From Orychophragmus violaceus (lineage: Eukaryota; Streptophyta; Magnoliopsida; Brassicales; Brassicaceae), in the NCBI GenBank assembly GCA_030180135.1, contig CM058229.1:43241522-43305521 (forward strand): a stretch of 64,000 nucleotides of DNA. Direction: 5' to 3'. The notes below the pieces were generated by a model. The model was not told the DNA's origin. It worked only from the letters and a program-made list of their open reading frames with translations, and ran no database searches. Position numbers and translations under genes: made by a program. Shown here piece by piece: positions 54,777 through 64,000 of the stretch; position 1 is the stretch's first letter; the number at the start of each line of letters is the position of its first letter.

Positions 54777-57666
54777 CACTACAAGAAAAATGCACATTGA
54801 TAGCGTCGTGGAAACGCTATAATATACCTATTACAGCGTTTTATTGTTGGCCATGACATGAGAAACTATCTTAGACCCCCATCCTATAATAGCGTAAATT
54901 TCTCCTGCTATTATATCGTGATCTATGATAGCGCGAATTTCTTTGCCATAATATTCTTAATAATAGCAACATATTATTGCTATTTCATATCTTATAGTGG
55001 CTCTTTTATTTCGCTCTAATATATGCGAGCCATATTCAAAATTTTGAGCCGAGCCATATTAAATTATTATTTTATATTTTGTATAAAAAATTATATTTAT
55101 AATTTTGTTTTAGAAGTTGATTTTATTAAAATCCAAAACATGTTCATACACCAATATCAAATACATATGTTCTAACTAAACATCATATAAACAGCCTATG
55201 GCAAAACAAGAAATTTCATGCTCTACTCTGTCTTTAAGCTGCACTTCCTCCATTATTGATGTACTCCGTCCATGGGAAGACCCTTTGATGTCAAACCGTC
55301 TCTGGATTCTATACTCGGATCAGAACAAGTTTTCCAAGCTTTTCTCTAGTTGCAGTCTCCATCCGCATGCCGTCTAAGAATAGAAAATCCACCGTGAGTG
55401 CTTATGTCGGAAGCAGTCAACATCTTGTAGAACGAGTGGACATGGAACCTGGGGGTAGAGAAGGAGGCGCCACTTCTCAATTGCATTCTCCATTGATGTG
55501 TTCATCAACCAAAAAACAAATCCATGAGCACATATATGTATCACATAAATAAACAAAACCTAAATCAGGAGTCCAAAGTTAGAAATTTAACCTTCAGATA
55601 TAGGATTTATGAAGTCATCAGATGTTTCTCAAACCCATAAAAGAAACTCAGAAGAAAAGAGTATTTAGTTAAACCAGCTAGAAAAACTGCAGTAAACATA
55701 GCCATGAATCTCATAAAGTCATTGCATCAACCCTTTCACATAACCAGTTGTTCATCCGATTAAGTTTTCCTGTCAATCAAAGACAAGATAATTAGCCAAA
55801 AGATAAATATACAAACAACATTTATGTTATGTGTGAACATCAACAAGAAATGTTTTAAATGGTAAATATGTAAACCTTTGGATTTAATTGTTGAGCAGGT
55901 GATTCTGTAACATTGGGAGGATTTGAACAGCATCCCAGAGGTCAACACTTTATTGTTTTACCTCCTTTATCTTAATCCCATATTTGATGTCTGCAACTCA
56001 CTAAAACCACAGATCAAACCAAACAAAAGGTCACAGATTGGTCTCTCGGGAGTTTAAAGAAAGAGGTAAAGCAAGAAATATAGCTGTGATGGGAAGACCA
56101 AGAGAGCTTGAAACGAATGTCTCTGTAAAAGGGGAAATCACCTGAATGTTTCAAGAGAGCTTGAAAAGAATGTCTCTCTTCTTCGCCATGTTCACCAAAT
56201 CTCTATCACTTCGGTGAGAAAACTCAAGAGCTTAAACACATCTCTCCTACATAATTACAAAGACAACATTATAAGGCACAACACATCTAAACGTGTAATA
56301 ATACACTAAAATATGATAACTACAAACACAATGGTTAAGTTTTTTTTACAGGTCCAACAAGGTCGGATACATGAGAGACTGTTGCACCAGAAGCAGCACC
56401 AAGGTATAGAACTTTAGCACCAGGTTTCTACATTGAAACGAATATAAACAATCAATGTATGAACAAGTCTTAAAACCTGCAGCGAATATGATTCACACTA
56501 AGATGTGACTTACGATCCAAATGTTATCAACACCACCGAGAATCGCAGCGGCCAACTTAGAACGGAAAGGATTCCACACCCTGTGTTCAGCCTTAGTTCT
56601 ATCTTCATTTTGTAGATACAAAAACAAACCAATTAACGATTTCATCTACAAGGAGGAGCAACAAACATCAATCAATCAATCAAACCCTCTATTATACATG
56701 AACAGAGATTCTCTTTTCGTTGTAAACAACTTCACAAGGAATCAAGTTCTTAGTTACAAGGGCATTTTCTTTACCCTTTGCCATGAACTCTCTTGTGTGT
56801 CAGTGTGGCTCCACAATCACTTTACTGCCTCCCTTCATTCCTCCACGACCACCGGGTCCTCCTCTACCGCGTCCACTGTCTCCTCTACCTCTGTTCATGC
56901 CACTAACACCGCATCCACCACCACGATCTCCGAAACCTCTCCGCCCTCCTCCACCTCTACCTCCAGAAGCACCACGTCCCCCACTGAATCCACCACCACC
57001 ACGTCATGAACACCAAACATCATTAAAGCAACGAGTCAGTAATCACTTTTAACCCTAGATCCGATTGAAATAGAAAATACCCAATAAACTTCTGAGCTAT
57101 ACAAAGAGTTTTGACTAAACGAACATTGAACTAAACAAAGGCGACGAAAAAAAGAGCGGCGGCTAGGGTTCATACCACCATTTAGAGGAGGTCTCATGTT
57201 TGATTAAGGGTTTAGAGACTGCGAGTAGCTATAGAAGCTTTCAAATAGAGGGAATGTCGAATGGGAGAACTGCAAAGAGGAAGACAAGAATCAAAGAGAT
57301 TTAGCAAGCCGGACAAGTCAATGGCGGATTTAGCTTCGTTGACATGGTCGAGAGAAAAACCTAGAGAAGAAAGGAAAAATGAATGATTTTTTTTCTAATA
57401 CATTGAAATGAGTTTTTTTTTTCTTAACAACACTTAAAGAAAAACATTTGCCAAAACTAAAATTTTCCCTCCTAAGTGTTACCGCTCATATACATAAAAT
57501 AAATTAGGTTCCAAATCTCATTTTTAGTTTCCCGCTTAACGAAATAATGACATAGCGTTAATCTAATGCCATAATAAACTACTCATCCGAGCAGACTCCA
57601 CTACAACAGCACTTAGCAAATTCTTGCTATCCTCGTCTGCTGTTAATACTCATATTTCTTGTAGTG
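54777..57666. mobile_element. Non-autonomous CACTA element carrying a fibrillarin gene fragment
   Basis: CACTACAAGAAAAATG at 54777 and CATATTTCTTGTAGTG ending at 57666 are inverted termini. AAC stands on both sides (54774-54776, 57667-57669), a correct 3-bp CACTA duplication. Subterminal repeats around TATAATAGCG and GCTATTAT occur near both ends. No transposase is present in the 2.9 kb. The right half holds exons of a fibrillarin gene. The segment 55200-56330 may derive from another captured sequence but I cannot identify it. Confidence 0.88.
56352..57197 (-). pseudogene. Captured fibrillarin gene 5' part (rRNA 2'-O-methyltransferase), with introns
   Basis: From the ATG at 57197 leftward the pieces are as follows. 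MRPPLNG lies before a donor GTATGAAC. The Gly/Arg-rich (GAR) exon (about 57010-56760) contains GGRGGMKGGSKVIVEPH, a stop, then KGKENALVTKNLIP and NEKRISV. The exon at about 56620-56521 reads EHRVWNPFRSKLAAAILGG and DNIWI. The exon 56428-56352 reads KPGAKVLYLGAASGATVS, the first SAM-binding motif. This matches fibrillarin, the nucleolar C/D-box snoRNP methyltransferase. Introns are retained, so the capture was from genomic DNA. A TGA follows EPH and the rest of the methyltransferase domain is missing, so no active protein is possible. The Pro-rich open frame on the opposite strand is a shadow of the GAR region. Confidence 0.88.
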
Positions 57667-57771
57667 AACGCATAATTCTAACGCTTAGGAAAAAATCGCC
57701 ACGGTCAAAGACCGCCTAGCGCCTAGGCCCTGCCTAGACGGCTGCCTAGAACATTTTTTAGAACACTTATT

Positions 57772-59800
57772 GATAGCTCATGAGGTAGTTCACGCTCTTC
57801 GTACAAGAGATAGCTGCTCCAAGCATTTTATGGCCATTAAAACTGATATGGCTAAAGCATATGACCGATTAGAATGGAGTATCAATGAAGGTTCCCTTCT
57901 ATCCCTTGGGTTTAATGAGTTGAGAGTGAAACTAATCATGAAGTGTGTTTCTTCTGTTTCTTATGCAATTTTGATTAATGGCCAGCCTCATGGGAGGATT
58001 ATACCATCGAGAGGGATTCGTCAAGGGGATCCGCTATCACCTTACCTGTTTATCCTGTGCTCTGAGATTCTTGCACAAACCTTACAACAAGTAGAATCTC
58101 AAAAGAAGATAACAAGGATTAAAGTGGCAGCGGATTCTCCTCCAATTTTCCATCTCTTGTTTGCTGATGATACACTACTGTTTTGCCGAGCAGATAATGT
58201 GGAGGCAACTGCTTTGTTACAAATCATTACTGTCTTTGGTGTAGTCTCAGGCCAGCGAGTCAATCCAGACAAATCCAGTATCATTTTTGGGAAGAAAATT
58301 AGTGAGGAGCGAAAGAATGCCCTTAAGGACACGCTTGGTATCTCTAGTGAAGGAGGGGAAGGTATCTATTTGGGACTCCATGAGTCCTTTGTGTGATCAA
58401 GAGTGGCAATCCTTAACACTCTCCAGGAGAACCTAGCAAGCCGTGTCAATGGATGGACCATCAAGTTCCTGTCCCAAGCTGGTAAGGAAGTCCTACTCAA
58501 AGCGGTTGCCATGGCAATGCCCACCTTCACGATGTCCTGCTTCAAGCTTCCAAAGGCAATATGTGAAGGTATGGTTTCTGTGATGGCAAAGTTTTGGTGG
58601 CAGAACAAGGAGAATAAAAGAGGTATTCATTGGGCTTCTTGGCCAAAGCTTAGTGTTCCAAAAATGAAGGTGGCCTAGGATTTAGGGACATAGAGAACTC
58701 CAATATAGCTATGCTGGGAAAACAACTTTGGAGGATGCTCATAGTTCCAGATTCTTTATTTGCCGAAGTGTTCAAGGGAAGATACTTTAAAACCGGGACC
58801 CCTCTAACAGCTCAACTTGGCTCAAGACCGTTGTTTGCCTGAAGAGGTTTACATTCGGCGCGGGCTCTTCTTAGAGAAGGAACAGTTTGGGTTATAGGGG
58901 CCGGAACATCAGTGAATATTTGGTCCGATCCGTGGCTCCCCTTAAACCCGCCTCGTGCTCCTCGATCATCATCTCCTATGGAGCTTGTCTCGAACATTCA
59001 AGAGCTGAAGCGATTAGATGGCCGAGGATGGGATGTCGACAAGGTCAGAACGGCCATACATCAGGACGACATTACTGCGGTTCTGGCCACGAGCACAGGA
59101 AATGCTCTATGTCCAGATAGTTACATGTGGAAGTTCAACAAAACCGGGCTTTACACTGTCAAATCCGCTTATTGGACTGCAGTACATGTGTTGAAATCGA
59201 CATCAATGGAGCTTTCGCAAATGGGACCAACCTTGAACCCGCTTTTAGAGAGATATGGAGATTAGACACGAGCCCAAAGCTGAGAAATTTCCTATGGAGG
59301 TGTCTTTCGAACAACCTAGGGGTTACTGCTAACTTGAAATATCGGCATATGGCCCATGATGATGCGTGCGGCAAATGCGGATCAGCTAAAGAGATGATAA
59401 ATCATGTACTATTTACATGTCCATATGCCAAGCTTGTGTGGGCTCTATCCCCTTGGAACCGATGTTTCAGCAACGGATTCTCTGAATCCCTATTTGCAAA
59501 TTTCGCTGTGTTCCTCTGTGAACTTAAGATTTCAGACTCGGCTTATGATGATCTAGTCTTTATACCATGGCTATTATGGTGATTATGGAAAGCCAAAAAC
59601 TCCTTTTTGTTTGCAGCTATTGATGACGCTGCTCCGGTGACGATCGCTAAGGCAAATGGAGATGCTGAACATTGGAAGAAAAGCCAGGAAATGGAAGAAG
59701 ATGAAGCTGATTCAAGAGGCGAGATCGAGGCAGTGGCTAGCCAAGCTACAGAGCATCCGACTTTGCCCAACCCTGACTGGTATGTTTGCAATATTGATGG
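57772..59800 (+). pseudogene. LINE ORF2, reverse transcriptase C-terminal part, zf-RVT and start of RNase H
   Basis: Continues the reverse transcriptase: KTDMAKAYDRLEW, RGIRQGDPLSPYLFILC and LLFADDTLLFCRAD (catalytic FADD). The thumb region ends at a TGA near 58394. Further frames give NGWTIKFLSQAGKEVLLKAV, GGLGFRDIENSNIAMLGKQL after a TAG, and then NIWSDPWLP. The zf-RVT domain follows, with KLRNFLWRCLSNNLGVTANL and CGKCGSAKEMINHVLFTCPY. It ends WYVCNIDG, the opening of the RNase H domain, where Copia-3 begins. At least four stops or shifts are present. Confidence 0.88.
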
Positions 59801-60440
59801 TGTTGGATCCCACTGGATCTAGGGTTTGATATATTGAATGAAAACCAACCTCGTTCTTACCTTTCTGGCAGCGGAATGAAGATGGTGAACGAGATCAGTG
59901 GAGCAACGCAAACGCCTTGACCCTACCAGATACACACGCACGCTCGCTGGAAACGGGATGCTAGTGCCGGATCTATGGGATCTATAGTTTCTGGTGTTTC
60001 TGCCTCTTCTGTCAAGAAAGAGACTACCGCTCCAGTTCTAGGTCGAAAACCATCAGGTTATATTCGACCTAGAATCACACATAACGGGCCAGACTCGTCT
60101 GAGTCATAAAATCGAAAAGCCCTTTCGATACCCGAACTGTGTCGACCGACACACAAGCTGTGTCGATCGACACAACACCATTATCTCGATAATAATGTGT
60201 ATCCAACACACATTAATATGATCATTACCATAATGATCATTCCCATGTCGTAGCTTCCAGTTTGCTTAGGTGTGTGACCCTATAGGATCATATAATACTG
60301 GCAGTAAGTATACAACTTACAGATTGCAAGAGGCTTCTAGCAAAACATTGCAACCGCCCAGTATTATACGAATGTCTGATCTCGACACACAACTATCACA
60401 GGAGTGAGTACAAGTGTGATTTCAATACACTATCCCAACA
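59801..60440 (-). repeat. Copia-3 3' LTR
   Basis: About 640 bp, TGTTGG...CCAACA. It carries the palindrome pair TGTCGACCGACA (60140-60151) and TGTCGATCGACA (60161-60172), again 21 bp apart. The polypurine ACAAGTGGGAGAT (minus) follows at 60441. Confidence 0.8.
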
Positions 60441-61280
60441 ATCTCCCACTTGTACTGGAATCATCAATTCCTATAATCCTTTTGTCTCTATATCTCGATT
60501 TGGCATAAGGCAAGATTGGTGTCATCCTTATTAAGCCAACATCGTGTTTATCGAACTCCTGATCTCATACTGAACATTACAAACAACTGAACTACAGTTC
60601 GTTTGAGTGCGGCCACACATTTTCTCAGTATTTAATCTTCGATAGGCCCTGAGACATTTATCTCCCGTTATTCAGGAGGGACAAATCCCATCTTGTTCCA
60701 TCCCTATTTCAACGCACACTTCATGATATACCTGAACAGTGCCGTTATAGCCGCCAGTTACGGATCGACGTTTGACAAGGTCAAAGTGTACCAATTCATA
60801 TGCAAGAAAGCATGATGAACTCAGGTCTAAGGACTATACTCAATAGTCGTAATGAGAACCTCTCATGACACAGATATAACTATCCTGGAGACTTCTCATT
60901 AGCGGGTCACGTCCGATCATATGTTCACCAACATATATCTATGTGACTGATTGTGATATTCATATCATTGACTCCATGAAACTTAGTCAACAGTCACCTC
61001 ACAAGCTAGTCTCTCGCGGTTGTTATTGTCCCACTTTAACAACCTCGACTAGGGACACGTCATAATTTATGTCATTTGTTACTTATAGGGTTTCATGATC
61101 AATTCCTCAACTTGATGACCTATAATGTGACATAAACTTATTTTGGGACCATTATTTAATTATCCAATAATCAAATAATGTTGATGTCAGTTTTTCAAAA
61201 CATGACCATATCTGTCTGAACATCATAACCAGACTAACTCCCACTAGAATCACGACCAAGTCTTCAGATATCTAGTACCT
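60441..61280 (-). other. Copia-3 3' non-coding region
   Basis: Matches the corresponding regions of Copia-1 and Copia-2 (CCCACTTGTACTGGAATC, GGCATAAGGCAAGATTGG, CTCAGGTCTAAGGACTATAC), with more substitutions and small indels. Confidence 0.65.
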
Positions 61281-63571
61281 ACAGCTACAGTATACAACTC
61301 GTGCTTAGGTTGTGAGAGATGCTGCGGTGTTCTTGCTTGGAACCATTCCAACAAACCACACGGATATTCTTTAATAAGCGCTATTGTACGGTCCTCTGCT
61401 TGGAAACCTTTCCAACAGACAGCACCGCTACACAGGCAAGGACATCACTAGGTGGGAACCTGGATTCATCTTTGTCCGTCTAACTACTCATAACTGATTC
61501 GTCTTTTTCTCAGTTGTACAGGGACCTAACCTTAGTGTTTCTCAAACATTTGGGGATATTCCTTACAACTGTCCAGTGACTTTTACCGGAACATATTGGT
61601 ATCTTCTCGTCATGCTATATGCGTAAGCTGCATCTATACGAGCGCAAAACTTGGCATTCATGATGGATTCTATTGCTTAAGCAAAATGAATCACACTCAT
61701 AGATACTAGCTCATCCAGTGTCCAAGACACTTCATCTTGCTGAGATTATTGCCATAAGACCTTTGGTGTGAAGCCATTCTTGGAATCAAGTACATTTGAA
61801 CTGTCCAATACCTTATCACCATAAGGGTTCTGACACGATCCAATTTGTCTTTGCAATCCATTTTAATGGATCTTTATTCCAAGAACTTTCGCGGCTTCTC
61901 CCATGTCCATTGTTAAATTTGACTTCTGACCCAAATCTTGATAAGACTTTAGCGTCGGAACGTCGTTTATGAGATTAAGTATATTCTAAACATACAGTTT
62001 TGAGAGTTGCAACTACGCTCCCACTAGTTTACTTGTAAACGCACGGTTTCTATTTGTTCCTGATCAAGTCAAAGCCTTTGACCGTTTTAACAGAACATAG
62101 ATTCCAACTCCAAGATGTTTTCTTCAATCGGTGAAGTTAACATGCATAACTAGCCAATTTTCGGAGTTGAGGCTCACCATCGCTTCTTTGAATTTCGCAT
62201 GCTCGTCACTTTTCAATGATCAACAGATCACGACAATCGGTCACGAGGAATCACCCTCGATTTAAGTGACGGATCCATCAGGATCAGCGAATTTCAGGCT
62301 CCACAGGTGTAGATCCTACAGTACTCTGTATATCTAACCGCTGCTCTCCCTCAACAGGTTGAACAGCCTCCTGTGTTTTTCGAATTTCTTCGATCTGTAC
62401 TTTTACTCCCACTGTTTTCTTTGAAAAACAGAGTTCCCAACAATAAACTTTGTTCTTGGATTGGTTGCAAAAGTACCAAGCCTCGGTTTCCTTAGGACAA
62501 CCAGCGAAGCAGCACTTATCAGATTTGGGTTCAAGTTTGTTCGTTGACAACTGTCTTACACAACCCTTGCAACCCCAATTATTCAGAAAAACATATTTGG
62601 AAATCACCTAGTCCACATCCAATGTGGTGTTTTTCACTGATTCTTATAGAAAACTTGTTAAGCGTAAACATGTTCATTTTAGAGCGTATTTTAATAGGAT
62701 AATGGAAGATTCATGTGACTCATCATTAATCGGAGTATATCCAATAAGACCCGATTCATTCTCTTAGAAACACCATTCAAGGCTTTCAGGAGAGATGAGC
62801 TGTGAAGCGACTTCATACTCACTTAGATGATCACTCAATTCTTGACTCAAGTATTTTCTTCCACGATCTAATCGAGAATCTTTAATACTTCTGTCATATT
62901 GTTTCTATACTTCATTTTGGAACTCCTCAAAGGATTCCGACTCGTGTCTCATCAAATGAACACAGCCATACTTACTGAAGCCATCAATAAGTCAATGAAG
63001 TATTGAAGTTTTCCTTCGGCACTTATGCTCATTGGGCCACATACATCAGTATGAGCAAAGCCCAATAAGCCTCTGGCCCGTTTCTTTAGCTCTGCTAAAG
63101 AAGCCTTAGTCATTTGGCCCATCAAGCAGAATTCATATCTCAATTGATTTACAATCAAATGAACCTGAAGCCCATAACTATGGAACTTCTGAAGTCGCTT
63201 CACTCTATTTGGTCAATATGACTATGCCGAGGAAAATCGAGTTCAAGTCATCAGACTTAAATCGTTTGGTATTTATGTTATAATTAAACTCATATTGGTT
63301 TAAGATATAAAACCCATTCTAAACGGGGTGCTACCATTTAATATTTCATTGAGATCAAAATGACAAAACTTGTCTTTTATCAGAATGAAAAGCATTCAAA
63401 TTCTTACAGGAAAATGAAAGACATTTCTGCATAAAGCAGGTACATAGCAGCAATTACTTAATTCAAAAACCAAGCTTGAAAGGTTCCTACAAGTGGAGAA
63501 TCTCTACGGCTTATGTAGCAACCATTGCTCCATACCAGACACGCAGTTCCACTTGTCCTTTCTTCAACGTT
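61281..63571 (-). pseudogene. Copia-3 pol remnants
   Basis: Ordered similarity to Copia-1 pol: reverse transcriptase and RNase H blocks at about 61300-62160 without usable frames. Integrase C-terminal and linker sequence lies at 62284-62607 (KLEPKSDKCCFAGCPKETEA, QEAVQPVEGEQ). GAG-pre-integrase and integrase start are at 62952-63203 (LMGQMTKASLAELKKRARG, HTDVCGPMSISAEGKLQYF). Frames are broken throughout, so it is non-functional. Confidence 0.75.
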
Positions 63572-64000
63572 CTACTGTTGCTTAGGCCCTGCATATTTCC
63601 AAAATATCAGTACCACAACTAGTATCCAATACATATGTAGAACTTGAATTAATAACACAATACCTGAAGAAGAAGTACCATACATCTCCTTCATCTCTTG
63701 TGAATCTTCCAAGAATTTAATGCAATCTCTCTTCCAATGCCCATACTCATTACAGTAGAAGCACTTTCTAACACCAGATGGGCCAGACTTGGGCTTATAA
63801 GATGACACAGGCTTATTCTGATTCAAAATCTGAACGGCCTTGCCTTCACCCTTGTCTGTACAAGATTTCTCAAATCTTTTACCCTTCTTGATGTTTTGCT
63901 CTGCTGTCTTGAGCATGCCATGCAGCTCAGTCAACTTCTTCGTCAAGCCTTTCTTGATATAATTCTTAATGAACTTATCATAACTTGACGGCAGTGACTG
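63572..64000 (-). pseudogene. Copia-3 gag, C-terminal half
   Basis: Open from the window edge (SLPSSYDKFIKNYIK) through LTKKLTELHGMLKTAEQNIK and a zinc knuckle CFYCNEYGHWKRDC, then frays near the protease start (about 63600). As in Copia-2, gag is better preserved than pol. The N-terminal half is outside the window. Confidence 0.8.

Larger units (their letters stand above)
54289..57767. mobile_element. DNA element with GCCTAG-rich ends, carrying a nested CACTA element
   Basis: Both ends are packed with CGCCTAG/CTAGGCG units (54296-54360 and 54680-54760 on the left half, 57700-57745 at the right). The ends split the LINE codon series ENI / LIAHE, with TATT present on each side (54285-54288 and 57768-57771), suggesting a 3-4 bp target duplication. 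Without the nested CACTA it is about 590 bp and has no protein. I do not recognise the superfamily. The outermost bases (CAAGAAAGCG and AGAACACT) are only weakly inverted. Confidence 0.6.
34054..59800 (+). mobile_element. L1-type LINE, split by four large insertions
   Basis: LINE pieces are 34054-34350, 41734-42241, 52047-54288 and 57772-59800, about 5.1 kb in sum, the normal coding length of a plant L1 element. They run in order: ORF1 (DUF4283-like, zinc knuckle), then ORF2 with endonuclease, reverse transcriptase, zf-RVT and the start of RNase H. Each break is flanked by a duplicated target (TCTAC, GCTAC, about TATT) and the reading continues across it. The 3' end is cut off by Copia-3. Several stops and frameshifts show that it was decaying before or during the insertions. 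Confidence 0.9.
59801..64000 (-). mobile_element. Copia-3: decayed Ty1/copia element, truncated by the window end
   Basis: Minus-strand relative of Copia-1 and Copia-2 inserted into the LINE RNase H region. The 3' LTR (59801-60440), the shared 3' non-coding region, broken pol and the C-terminal half of gag are inside the window; the 5' LTR lies beyond it, so LTR identity and target duplication cannot be checked. The start at 59801 (TGTTGG, inverse of the CCAACA end) is the most likely, with a possible duplicate GATGG before it. Confidence 0.85.

Noticed and set aside
56783..57052. Proline-rich 89-codon ORF on the plus strand
   Set aside because: It is antisense to the Gly/Arg-rich exon of the captured fibrillarin fragment; Pro-rich reading is the expected shadow of GGN codons.

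Overview
The window is plant nuclear DNA, most likely from a Brassicaceae species. The recognisable host gene pieces (an NTL-type NAC factor, VIP1/VIH inositol-pyrophosphate kinase, a PPR5-like protein, fibrillarin) read very close to what I know of Arabidopsis homologues, and the transposon families are those typical of Brassicaceae. Species cannot be fixed from the sequence alone. Only one ordinary host gene is visible: the 3' half of a membrane-anchored NAC transcription factor at 1-1358. Almost everything else is transposable elements, gene pieces captured by them, or AT-rich spacer.

Left part (1.4-16.4 kb): spacer with about 14 copies of a palindromic motif (2.3-4.5 kb), a possible Helitron start, two TTA-flanked MITEs, fragments of at least two genes (two VIH exons and an unidentified C-terminus), the 5' end of a decayed CACTA element (9.6-10.9 kb), a degenerate Pack-MULE with a PPR5-like fragment (11.48-14.28 kb), and gypsy and CACTA remnants.

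Middle part (16.4-33 kb): on the minus strand, a decayed transposase locus in which the N-terminal half of a MULE transposase runs across a good intron into the C-terminal half of a CACTA TNP2 protein. It is followed by a PF03004-type transposase and three DUF8039-like repeats. A young, apparently intact Ty1/copia element (Copia-1, 24009-31822) sits in the MULE part with a perfect 5-bp target duplication and an intact 1325-residue polyprotein.

Right part (34-64 kb): one L1-type LINE split by successive insertions. These are Copia-2 (34351-41728), an Athila-like gypsy element (42242-52041), a GCCTAG-rich DNA element (about 54289-57767) that itself contains a CACTA element (54777-57666) carrying a fibrillarin gene fragment, and Copia-3 (from 59801 past the window end). 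Target duplications and rejoining of the LINE reading frame across insertions give the nesting order.

The most striking signal is a short palindrome with core TCGATCG. It recurs in pairs spaced almost always 21 bp (sometimes 11, 20 or 22) in the LTRs of Copia-1, the Athila-like element and Copia-3, in the Copia-1 leader, and inside the gag-pol linkers of the Athila-like element. Unrelated retrotransposons share both motif and spacing. I read it as a candidate common cis-acting protein-binding array; its function is unknown.
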